DNA of 35,878 nt, taken from assembly GCA_023264445.1 (NCBI GenBank), contig JAHFMN010000002.1:206720-242597 (forward strand), in the 5' to 3' direction. The translations under genes and the position numbers were made by a program. Source of the DNA: Candidatus Kaiserbacteria bacterium. GTDB taxonomy: Bacteria; Patescibacteriota; Minisyncoccia; Phycocordibacterales; Phycocordibacteraceae. Shown here piece by piece: positions 10,009-18,064 of this stretch (positions within the stretch are counted from its first letter, which is position 1; the number at the start of each line of letters is the position of its first letter). Under the pieces are notes generated by a model. That model saw only the letters and a list, made by a program, of their open reading frames with translations, made no database searches and was not told the origin of the DNA.

Positions 10009-12189
10009 TTACTCCAAATGCATCTGCCGATCAGCGACAGAAGCGCGCTCCGCAAGCAGAGGATGATGGAGCAGGGAAGGATCTCTTGCGATTAATTGCG
10101 CTGCCTCGGTGCGTGCCGCCTCGACGAGCTTCATGTTTTTAAGCGCTTCCATCGCGATGTCGGAGACGCCCCATTGGCGGCCGCCGGCAAGCTCTCCTGC
10201 GCCACGGATTGCCAGGTCATATTCGGCGAGTTCAAAGCCATTTTTTGCTGTAGTGAATGCCTTCATGCGTTCCTTCGTTGCTTCGCCAAAAGTCTCAGGT
10301 AGTGCAAAACAGTACGACTGATGCGTGGAGCGGATGACGCGGCCGCGCAGCTGGTGCAGCTGCGCGAGCCCGAACCGCCCGGCTCCCTCAATCAAGATAA
10401 CGGTCGCGTTCGGGACGTTGACGCCCACCTCAACGACCGATGTCGCCACTAGAATGTCCGTCTCGCCGTCCTCGAATGCCTTCATCACTTCTTCTTTTTC
10501 CTGCGGCTTCATCTTGCTGTGGAGAATGGCAATGCTCGCAGAAGGAAAGACCTCTTTTTTTAATCGTGCCGCCTCTGCCTTTACTGACTTCGCCTGGAGT
10601 GCAAGCTCTTTGGCAGGGTCCGGCTCGTCTATGCGCGGGCAGATGACGTATGCCTGATGTCCTAGGGCTAATTCGGCACGCACCTGCTCGTATGCTCGCT
10701 CTCGTTTCTTCGGTTCAAGCACTTCGGTGATGACTCGCTTGCGCCCGGAGGGCATCTCATCGAGAAGCGTGAGATCGAGGTCGCCATAGAGCGTGAGCGC
10801 CAGCGTGCGCGGGATGGGCGTCGCGGTCATTGAAAGGAGATGCGGAGCGATGGCGCCTTTGGTCGCGAGCTTTTGCCGATGTATCGTACCGAAGCGATGC
10901 TGCTCGTCGATGATGGCGTAGGCGAAATATTTGAATGAGAGCGATTTCTCGACGAGCGTATGCGTGCCGATGACTATCGGTATCTCGCCGTTCGCGACCA
11001 TCTTCTTGAATGCAGCTTTTGAGAGCTTTGCCGACTCTTCGTACCGCACGCGGGAAGGGAATTTCCGACACTCGCTTCCGGTGATGAGGCCGATGGGGAT
11101 GGGATGATCTTTGAAATAGGAAACAAATGTCGAGAAATGCTGTTTCGCAAGAATTTCAGTCGGACAGAGGTACGCTACTTGCAGCGTGCCAGCAATTCTT
11201 CCGACCGGGCGCGAGGTTGCAACTAAGTATGCAGTCGCGGCGGCGACCGCAGTCTTGCCGCTGCCCACGTCTCCCTCAAGCAAGCGGAGCATCGGATGCG
11301 GTTTCTTGAAATCAGTGGTGATGGCATCAATCGCGCGCAGCTGGGCCTTAGTTGCCGGGAAAGGGAACGATGCGATGAATTCATCTAGTGCGCGTTTGTC
11401 TACAGCGACCTGCAACGCCTTTTCTTTTAGCAATGCGGCACGGCGCCGTTGCATCACTATCTGTAGTGCAAACACTTCTTCAAATGAAAAACGTTTCCGT
11501 GCCGCCGTACTGTCGGTGAGTCGCTGGGGAGTGTGTATAAACACCAGCGCCGATGAGAGTGCGGGCAAGTTGTACCGCGCACGTATCTCCTCTGGAATTG
11601 GGTCTTCGAGGCGTTCGTGCACACGCGCTTCAAACACTTTCCGAATCGCGTGCATGAGCCAGAGTGAAGAAATACCCTGACTCTCTGGATACACTGGGTA
11701 CAACTCTGCTTCCAAGGTCGAACCTTGTAACAAGGTTCGACCTTGGTGAAAAAGAGAGTCATGTATCTCATCTGGAGCGACAGGCGTTTTATCTATCGCT
11801 GGATTCGCTAAGTATATTTTTGCTCCTGTTCCTGCCACCTTCCCACTCACCTTGACCACCATGCCGTCATGAAGCGACTTGGCGATATACGGCTGGCTGA
11901 ACCACATCATTTTTATTTTCCCGGAGGCGTCTTCAAGATACGCTTCGGCGATGGGCCGGCGGCTCTTCCACGTCTTCCTGATATCCGGTTTTCGCACCGT
12001 GCCATAGAGCGTCACTTCAGCACCGGCGGAGATGCCGGCGATGGTGCCGAGCGAGCCGCTTGATTCATAGCGGGCAGGGAAGTGGTACAGGAGGTCGCGG
12101 ATAGTTCGTATCCCGAGCTTATGGAGCGCCCGCTTTTGCTCCGGCCGGAGCCGGGTGAAATGCTTCTCGACGGCGTCTGTGGGATTCAC
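10009..12189 (-). CDS. recG: ATP-dependent DNA helicase RecG (GTG start)
   Basis: LLEGDVGSGKTAVA, IIDEQHRFG, LSMTATPIPRTLALTLYGDLD, QLHQLRGRV. Confidence 0.95.
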   Translation of the reverse strand: MNPTDAVEKHFTRLRPEQKRALHKLGIRTIRDLLYHFPARYESSGSLGTIAGISAGAEVTLYGTVRKPDIRKTWKSRRPIAEAYLEDASGKIKMMWFSQPYIAKSLHDGMVVKVSGKVAGTGAKIYLANPAIDKTPVAPDEIHDSLFHQGRTLLQGSTLEAELYPVYPESQGISSLWLMHAIRKVFEARVHERLEDPIPEEIRARYNLPALSSALVFIHTPQRLTDSTAARKRFSFEEVFALQIVMQRRRAALLKEKALQVAVDKRALDEFIASFPFPATKAQLRAIDAITTDFKKPHPMLRLLEGDVGSGKTAVAAATAYLVATSRPVGRIAGTLQVAYLCPTEILAKQHFSTFVSYFKDHPIPIGLITGSECRKFPSRVRYEESAKLSKAAFKKMVANGEIPIVIGTHTLVEKSLSFKYFAYAIIDEQHRFGTIHRQKLATKGAIAPHLLSMTATPIPRTLALTLYGDLDLTLLDEMPSGRKRVITEVLEPKKRERAYEQVRAELALGHQAYVICPRIDEPDPAKELALQAKSVKAEAARLKKEVFPSASIAILHSKMKPQEKEEVMKAFEDGETDILVATSVVEVGVNVPNATVILIEGAGRFGLAQLHQLRGRVIRSTHQSYCFALPETFGEATKERMKAFTTAKNGFELAEYDLAIRGAGELAGGRQWGVSDIAMEALKNMKLVEAARTEAAQLIARDPSLLHHPLLAERASVADRQMHLE
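11712..11746. repeat. 35-bp near-perfect palindrome inside recG
   Basis: ccaaggtcgaaccttgt-a-acaaggttcgaccttgg (17-bp arms, 1-nt centre). Confidence 0.85.
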
Positions 12190-12207
12190 TGCCCCAGTAT
12201 AGTACGC

Positions 12208-12585
12208 TCAATTATTCACTTCCGCCGCGGAGGATGCCGCTTTCGGCCACACGGCAAGTGCGAATGTCATGAGGGCGATGGAAAGATCGCGGAAGACAAC
12301 GTCAATCTGGGCGATATTGAAGACAACGATACTGCACAACATCAGCGTGGCGATTATTGCGGGGAAGCGGATACGCCAGCCAGAAAGTATCCAGACCGCG
12401 AGAATAACTTCAATGATGCCGAACGCATGCAGGAGGACGAGCGGATCGATAGGGAGGGCGCGCACGAAGTGCGGGAAATAACCGAACCAGGATACGGGGT
12501 CGGATATCGCACGCACAGGCGGATACAAGAACGCGAAAGCCGCGCCAGCGCGGAGCATCCCATGGGCGAGACGCTCGCTACTCAT
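12208..12585 (-). CDS. DoxX-like small membrane protein
   Basis: Four predicted TM segments; LLHAFGIIEVILAVWILSGWRIRFPA. Confidence 0.6.
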   Translation of the reverse strand: MSSERLAHGMLRAGAAFAFLYPPVRAISDPVSWFGYFPHFVRALPIDPLVLLHAFGIIEVILAVWILSGWRIRFPAIIATLMLCSIVVFNIAQIDVVFRDLSIALMTFALAVWPKAASSAAEVNN

Positions 12586-12588
12586 GGA

Positions 12589-13050
12589 TCAGATGGACGC
12601 CGCTGCAGTCACGATGACGGAACCTCCATGAGACGCATCCACATGGTCATGATATTTCCAGGTACCCTCCTTGGTGAAGGTAAAGGAAAACGAATCGCCG
12701 GACGCGCATTGATCGAACGATGAGCTCGTCGTGTCGGGACAGTGCTGGGCAAGACTGGTGCCGCTATAGACCGTATGCGAAGGGTGCATAGCCGATGCGA
12801 CCCACATCTTTCCTGTGCTCTGGTTGATAAATGTTACCGTCGTGCCGAGAGGGATCGAGATTTCCTTCGGCGAGAACCCTTCATCGGTATAGGTGACTGT
12901 TACCGCAGACGAAGACGCAGCCGGAGTGGTCTCCGCTCCTGTCTGAGCCGTATCGGTTGTCGGGGCGCTCGCAGGGGTCTTTGAAAGCAGATACCAGCCG
13001 CCTCCGAGGACGATAATTACCAAAAGAATACCGATTATTTTTCCATTCAT
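12589..13050 (-). CDS. Membrane-anchored cupredoxin-domain protein
   Basis: N-terminal TM; TVTYTDEGFSPKEISIPLGTTVTFINQSTGKMWVASAMHPSH...GTWKYHDHVDASHGGSVIV. Confidence 0.8.
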   Translation of the reverse strand: MNGKIIGILLVIIVLGGGWYLLSKTPASAPTTDTAQTGAETTPAASSSAVTVTYTDEGFSPKEISIPLGTTVTFINQSTGKMWVASAMHPSHTVYSGTSLAQHCPDTTSSSFDQCASGDSFSFTFTKEGTWKYHDHVDASHGGSVIVTAAASI

Positions 13051-13116
13051 ATGCGACAGTATTTATAATAAACGAACGCGCTTGTATCCTACCACATGGG
13101 GTATATACTTCACATC

Positions 13117-13677
13117 ATGTCTACAACCACCATCGTACTTTTCGTCATTGCTCTTATCATCCTCTGGGCCATTTTCGCGTATAACCGCCTCGTCTCGCTC
13201 GTCAATCAGGCGAAGGAAGCGTGGGCCGATATCGCCGTGCAGCTCAAGCGCCGCTATGACCTCATTCCGAATCTCGTTGAGACGGTGAAGGGTTATGCGG
13301 CACACGAATCGAGCGCCTTTGAAAACGTGACCAAGGCGCGAGCGGCTGCGATGGGCGCGACGGGTACTGCAGGAAAGGCGCAGGCGGAAAATATGCTAAG
13401 CAGTGCGCTGAAGTCGCTCTTCGCCGTTTCCGAGGCGTATCCGGACCTCAAGGCGAATCAGAACTTCCTCCAACTCCAGAAAGAACTTGGTGATACGGAG
13501 GACAAGATTCAGGCGTCTCGCCGCTTCTACAACACGACTGTGATGACGCTCAACACCGCCGAGCAATCATTTCCCGGAAATATCATCGCCTCCTCGTTTG
13601 GCTTCAAGCCGATGGATCTCTTCGAGCTCGCCGCCGCTGACGCGGCGGCTGCAGAACCGGTGAAGGTGCAGTTCTAA
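13117..13677 (+). CDS. lemA: LemA family protein
   Basis: AYNRLVSLVNQAKEAWADIAVQLKRRYDLIPNLVETVKGYAAHE...YPDLKANQNFLQLQKELGDTEDKIQ. Confidence 0.95.
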   Translation: MSTTTIVLFVIALIILWAIFAYNRLVSLVNQAKEAWADIAVQLKRRYDLIPNLVETVKGYAAHESSAFENVTKARAAAMGATGTAGKAQAENMLSSALKSLFAVSEAYPDLKANQNFLQLQKELGDTEDKIQASRRFYNTTVMTLNTAEQSFPGNIIASSFGFKPMDLFELAAADAAAAEPVKVQF

Positions 13678-13681
13678 CGAT

Positions 13682-14275
13682 ATGAGTGAGAGTCCGAAGT
13701 TTGAACGACCAACAACTCCCGAAACGGGAGATGAAAACTTCACACCGGAGGAGAAAGCTGCACTGTATCTGGAACGCAGTCAATATAATCTTGAACAACT
13801 TGGGAAAGATAGATTGACAGGACTTGGTAATCGTATGAGTTTTGATCGCGAGCTCGAACGAGAACTCATGCTGCATGGTCGCGGAGGACAAGATTGTTCC
13901 ATCTTGTTCGTGGATCTCGATAATTTCAAACAAGTAAACGATTCCAAGGGTCACCTAGAAGGGGATCGAGCGTTACAAAAGGTTGCTGAAGTATTAACTC
14001 ACTCGGTGCGTGGTACCGATTTTGTGGCACGTTTCGGCGGAGACGAATTTTACATTCTTCTTCCGCAAACTGATAAAGAAGAGGCCGTAAACGCAGGAAA
14101 TAAGATTCTCAACGCACTTAATACCGACGAAGTACTCTCTGATTTTGGTATAGGTGCAAGCATCGGAGTCAGCTCGTCCTCTCTATCGACAAATCCAGTT
14201 GAGTTAGTGCATCTGGCAGATGTAGCAGCAAAGAAGGCGAAACAATCCGGTAAAAACAGGGTAGAAGCTTCTTAA
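13682..14275 (+). CDS. GGDEF-domain protein (putative diguanylate cyclase)
   Basis: DRLTGLGNR, DLDNFKQVNDSKGH, RGTDFVARFGGDEF. Confidence 0.93.
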   Translation: MSESPKFERPTTPETGDENFTPEEKAALYLERSQYNLEQLGKDRLTGLGNRMSFDRELERELMLHGRGGQDCSILFVDLDNFKQVNDSKGHLEGDRALQKVAEVLTHSVRGTDFVARFGGDEFYILLPQTDKEEAVNAGNKILNALNTDEVLSDFGIGASIGVSSSSLSTNPVELVHLADVAAKKAKQSGKNRVEAS

Positions 14276-14285
14276 TCAGGGCATC

Positions 14286-15185
14286 ATGAATTTGTACGAA
14301 CAGCGTTCGAGCAATATTCACCGGACCTGGGCGTTGGTACTCGGCTTCCTCATTGTCGTCATCGCCGTCGGGTATGCGATTTCCTGGTACTACGGCAGTC
14401 CGGGTATCTTGTACATCGCGATTATCATTGCCGTGGCGACGAATTTCTATGCGTACTGGGCATCAGATACATTAGTGCTCTCACTGAACCATGCCCGACC
14501 CGCATCGCGTGAGGAGTTTTTTGATTTTTATACCGTGACGGAGAATCTCGCGATAACGGCAGGCCTGCCGAAGCCAAAACTCTATGTTATCGATGACCCG
14601 GCGCCAAACGCCTTTGCGACCGGACGCGACGAGAATCATGCGGTCGTCTGCGCGACGACCGGGCTTCTGGCGATGATGACACGTCCGGAATTGGAGGGTG
14701 TCATCGCTCATGAGCTCTCACACATCAAGAATCGCGACATATTGCTCATGACGATTGCAGTCGTGCTCGCGGGATTCGTTGCCATCGTCGCAGATATCTT
14801 CTTGCGCATGTCGTATTGGGGCGGAGGGCGAAATAGTGATAACAAACAAGGAAATGCGATTCTCATGATTCTCGCCGTCGTCGGCATCGTGCTCGCGCCG
14901 CTTGCGGCGAAGCTCATTCAGCTTGCGGTTTCGCGCCGCCGCGAATTTCTTGCCGACGCATCCGGGGCGCTTCTCACCCGTTTCCCCGAAGGGCTTGCCT
15001 CCGCGCTAGAGAAGATAGGCAGCTATCCGATGAAGATGCGGAGCGCGAATACAGCGACCGCGCACCTCTTCATCGGTGACCCGTTTGGAGTAAAAAGAGA
15101 AGGAATGGGCGACTGGATAGGGAAGTTGTTTTCAACCCATCCGCCCATTCCCGACCGCATCAAGGCACTGCTTGCCTCAAGCTGA
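14286..15185 (+). CDS. htpX: M48 family metalloprotease HtpX
   Basis: HELSHIKNRDILLMT zinc motif, N-terminal TMs, FLADASGALLTRFPEGLASALEKI. Confidence 0.95.
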   Translation: MNLYEQRSSNIHRTWALVLGFLIVVIAVGYAISWYYGSPGILYIAIIIAVATNFYAYWASDTLVLSLNHARPASREEFFDFYTVTENLAITAGLPKPKLYVIDDPAPNAFATGRDENHAVVCATTGLLAMMTRPELEGVIAHELSHIKNRDILLMTIAVVLAGFVAIVADIFLRMSYWGGGRNSDNKQGNAILMILAVVGIVLAPLAAKLIQLAVSRRREFLADASGALLTRFPEGLASALEKIGSYPMKMRSANTATAHLFIGDPFGVKREGMGDWIGKLFSTHPPIPDRIKALLASS

Positions 15186-15230
15186 ACAGACTGTTAGGTT
15201 GTAAACGGTGATACATTGAAAAGGTACAAC

Positions 15231-15995
15231 ATGAAAAAGCACATTCCAGTCAGCAATTTCGCAGGAAAAGAGCTCCTCATCACTGGCGCTGCCCAGCGCG
15301 TGGGCGCCGATGCGGCTCGGTATCTGGCTGGACGCGGCATGAATCTCGACATTCACTACCGCTCAAGCCGGGATGCTGCCGAGGCGCTTAAGTCGGAAAT
15401 CGAGAGCGAAGGCATCGCACAGGTGAATCTGGCCGCTGGCGATCTCTCCAAAGAAGAAGACGTCAAAGCGTTGTTTGCGGAGTTCTCGCCCGATGCAGTC
15501 GTGCACAATGCAGGTACGTGGGGCAAGGGTTTTGAAGAAGACATCCAGATGAACATGCACTCGGCGCACTACATCTGCAAGTACGGCATCGAGCGAGCGC
15601 TGAAGGATGGTAAAGAACTTACCATCATCCTCACACTCGATGGATTTCTCGTGCGCGGCGGCGTATACGACAGTAGCCTCATCGGCTACATGATGGCCAA
15701 GAAGTCGCTTGAGGTGCTTGTCGTCGCACTTGCGGCCGAGTACGGGGATCGCGGCATTCGCGTGCTCGGTATTGCGAGCGGTCCGATTCAGCCGGGGCCG
15801 GACGCTGATCAGGAGACGATAGAGCTCTATCGTCGCCAGATCAATATGCCGAAGCCGAAGCTCGATCCGTGGATTGGTGGCGAGTACATCGGCGAAGCGA
15901 TATTCCACTTGCTACACATGACCGCCGTCAATGGGGTTATCATTCCCGTCGATGGCGCTCGCGTGTGGAAAGCGGAGGGCAAAGAGCACAAGTAG
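15231..15995 (+). CDS. SDR family oxidoreductase (pteridine-reductase-like)
   Basis: LLITGAAQRVGADAARYLAGRGMNLDIHYRSS; VVHNAG; YMMAKKSLEVL; PVDGARVW. Confidence 0.88.
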   Translation: MKKHIPVSNFAGKELLITGAAQRVGADAARYLAGRGMNLDIHYRSSRDAAEALKSEIESEGIAQVNLAAGDLSKEEDVKALFAEFSPDAVVHNAGTWGKGFEEDIQMNMHSAHYICKYGIERALKDGKELTIILTLDGFLVRGGVYDSSLIGYMMAKKSLEVLVVALAAEYGDRGIRVLGIASGPIQPGPDADQETIELYRRQINMPKPKLDPWIGGEYIGEAIFHLLHMTAVNGVIIPVDGARVWKAEGKEHK

Positions 15996-16009
15996 TAGTT
16001 GTATTTGAA

Positions 16010-16028
16010 AGAGCCCCGACGGGGCTCT
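16010..16028. terminator. Intrinsic terminator after SDR gene
   Basis: agagcccc-gac-ggggctct followed by cttcttttt. Confidence 0.8.
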
Positions 16029-16069
16029 CTTCTTTTTGTTTGTCGTGATTTTCTGTTATAACAAAGCGC

Positions 16070-16128
16070 ACGGAGGCGTCGCACCCCGAAGGGGCCCCTT
16101 CGGGGTAGTGGTCTGGATCTGAAAGGAA
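16070..16128 (+). pseudogene. 5' remnant of a tRNA-Ser gene interrupted by a 22-bp palindrome
   Basis: cggaggcgtcgca matches the intact tRNA-Ser 5' end (16395-16407); after removing 16084-16105 the sequence continues tagtggtct, the D-arm. Confidence 0.6.
16083..16106. repeat. 24-bp perfect palindrome
   Basis: accccgaagggg|ccccttcggggt. Confidence 0.9.
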
Positions 16129-16143
16129 TGCTTCGTGTTATCT

Positions 16144-16410
16144 ATGTATTTTCTTTATATTCTCCGAAGCTTGAAATTTCGGCGTTACTACATCGGTTCT
16201 TCTTCTAACGTGGAGAAATGAATTGTGATGCACAATAAAGGATCTACCCGATCCACAAAGCCCTATCGACCATGGGCAGTGATTCATACCGAATCGTTCC
16301 CAACAAAGTCGGCGGCCGAAAAGCGTGAATGGTTTCTAAAACATCCGCCGGGTTATCTTGAGAAAAAGCGGATAATAGCGCAGTATGAAGAAAACGGAGG
16401 CGTCGCATAG
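16144..16410 (+). pseudogene. GIY-YIG endonuclease-like gene interrupted by an in-frame TGA (16219-16221)
   Basis: MYFLYILRSLKFRRYYIGSSSNVEK*IVMHNKGSTRSTKPYRPWAVIHTESFPTKSAAEKREWFLKHPPGYLEKKRIIAQYEENGGVA; single frame either side of the stop. Confidence 0.8.
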
Positions 16411-18012
16411 CGGTCTAGTGCGCACGCTTGGAAAGCGTGTGAGGGGCAACCCTCCGAGAGTTCGAATCTCTCCGCCTCCGCCAGATGTCCAAGTTAGAAC
16501 CTTAGGTACGGCAAGGGTTTTTGAGGCGGTTTTAGAACCCTTGCCGCCGACTTTTGGGGGATCGAATTTGGACAATTGTAAATCCATAAGAACATCAAAG
16601 ACTGGCGTCCATATCGGCGTCAGTTTTTGATTTCTAACAGTAAATCCATCAATGCAAAGTTTTAGCACCGTTCGCTTCTGACTCGTACCACTCTTTTGGT
16701 ACACCTCGTCGGCATGATCCGTGAAGTCAAGAAGCTCATTGAACTTCTGCACAAATTTGTCTGACTTACCTTCAAGCTCAGATAAGCGATCCTGATACAT
16801 CTCTTTTTCCTTAAGAAGCTCGTCCTGAATCTTTATAAAGACCTCTGCGTCTATGATGCGTTTTGAACGATCTACAACGATGTTGCGGATCTGCTGTTGC
16901 ACTCTGATCAGGTCGTGTTTAATACTCTTACGTTCGTTTTCCTCCTGATCCATACGCTCTTTTGCAAAGTGTTGGAAGTACGCATCCAAGACCGTCTTGA
17001 ACTTAGGTGGTAATTCGACTCGTGAGAGATATGCCACCACCTGTTCCTCAATGAGCTCGGATCGTGTGTACTTTCTTTCCGGACACTTGGCATCACGCCG
17101 GTGGGAGCAGTTATAGTACAGGTGACCCTTTTTCACCTGACCACTCAACATAGAACCGCAATAACCACATCGCATAAAGCCGGTAAGTGGGAACGTGTGT
17201 TTGCGAGATCGATCCGCATAATGATTGTGTTGGGCGATAATCTCCTGCACGTCATCGAACAACTTCTTGGTGATGAGCGACGGAAAGTTTGCCTGATTAG
17301 TGGCCGATCTCGTTTTTATAAGACCATAGTAGATCGTGTTTTGAAGCATCCTCTCAACGCCTTTCTTTGAGACACGCTTGCCGGCCTTGCTCTTGAGACC
17401 ACGCCTTGCCAATTCATCACCGAGTGTGTAGTAAGAAAATTTGCCGGTTGCATAGAGTTCAAATCCAAGCTTCACATACGGAGCTCGGACATTGTCAACG
17501 ATCAGAGACTTGGTCTTCCTATCGTTCATATAACCAATAGGAGCGTATCCAGGGAACCTGCCACGCTCTACGGCCTCTTTGAGACCCTTTCTGACCTCCC
17601 AGCTGATGTTCTGGGACGTCCATTGAGCGATCGATGACATGATGTTCTCAACCAGCTCTCCGGAGAAAGACTCATCGAATTGCTCGACCACCGAGATCAA
17701 TCGAACATCATGCTTTTTGAGCATCATTTTGATCGCCGCATAGTCTGCGACGTTGCGACACATACGATCAAGTTTGTGCATCAGAATCGCATCGATCTTG
17801 TTATCAGTCTTTGCCCGGTGAAGCATTTTCTGGAGCTGTGGACGTTCGACGGTACGAGCTGATTCGCCCTTTTCCTCATAGATACCATCCTGTGCAAGAT
17901 TCCAGCCGTGATCCATGCCGTACTTTTGGCATGCTTTGACTTGCGCCGGGATACTCAGTTCTCGTTCGGCCTGACGAGAAGTAGAGACTCGGCCATAGAT
18001 TAAGTAATTCAT
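16336..18012 (-). CDS. Large serine recombinase (phage integrase); last ~49 codons come from tRNA-Ser and flanking chromosome
   Basis: Catalytic domain YGRVSTSRQAERELSIPAQ, KLDRMCRN; zinc ribbon FMRCGYCGSMLSG...YYNCSHRRDAKCPERKY; C-terminal coiled coil. Confidence 0.93.
   Translation of the reverse strand: MNYLIYGRVSTSRQAERELSIPAQVKACQKYGMDHGWNLAQDGIYEEKGESARTVERPQLQKMLHRAKTDNKIDAILMHKLDRMCRNVADYAAIKMMLKKHDVRLISVVEQFDESFSGELVENIMSSIAQWTSQNISWEVRKGLKEAVERGRFPGYAPIGYMNDRKTKSLIVDNVRAPYVKLGFELYATGKFSYYTLGDELARRGLKSKAGKRVSKKGVERMLQNTIYYGLIKTRSATNQANFPSLITKKLFDDVQEIIAQHNHYADRSRKHTFPLTGFMRCGYCGSMLSGQVKKGHLYYNCSHRRDAKCPERKYTRSELIEEQVVAYLSRVELPPKFKTVLDAYFQHFAKERMDQEENERKSIKHDLIRVQQQIRNIVVDRSKRIIDAEVFIKIQDELLKEKEMYQDRLSELEGKSDKFVQKFNELLDFTDHADEVYQKSGTSQKRTVLKLCIDGFTVRNQKLTPIWTPVFDVLMDLQLSKFDPPKVGGKGSKTASKTLAVPKVLTWTSGGGGEIRTLGGLPLTRFPSVRTRPLCDASVFFILRYYPLFLKITRRMF
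16396..16483 (+). tRNA. tRNA-Ser(GGA), inferred attachment site of the element
   Basis: Acceptor GGAGGCG/CGCCTCC, anticodon arm CACGC-TTGGAAA-GCGTG, long variable arm, T-arm GAGAG-TTCGAAT-CTCTC, encoded GCCA. Confidence 0.95.
16509..16546. repeat. Inverted repeat near the left end of the element, inside the integrase 3' coding region
   Basis: cggcaagggtt ... aacccttgccg, 11-bp perfect arms. Confidence 0.7.
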
Positions 18013-18035
18013 AATTTATTTTGTTAGATAGCTTG

Positions 18036-18059
18036 AGGGCTCTCCGTTTGGAGAGCCCT
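18036..18059. other. Hairpin in the intergenic region upstream of the integrase
   Basis: agggctctcc-gttt-ggagagccct perfect 10-bp stem. Confidence 0.7.
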
Positions 18060-18064
18060 GGCGA

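Noticed and set aside
16219-16221. Alternative genetic code (UGA as Gly, as in Gracilibacteria/SR1) to explain the GIY-YIG stop
   Set aside because: htpX ends cleanly at TGA, other genes show no internal TGA, and the family expects Arg, not Gly, here; a nonsense mutation is simpler.
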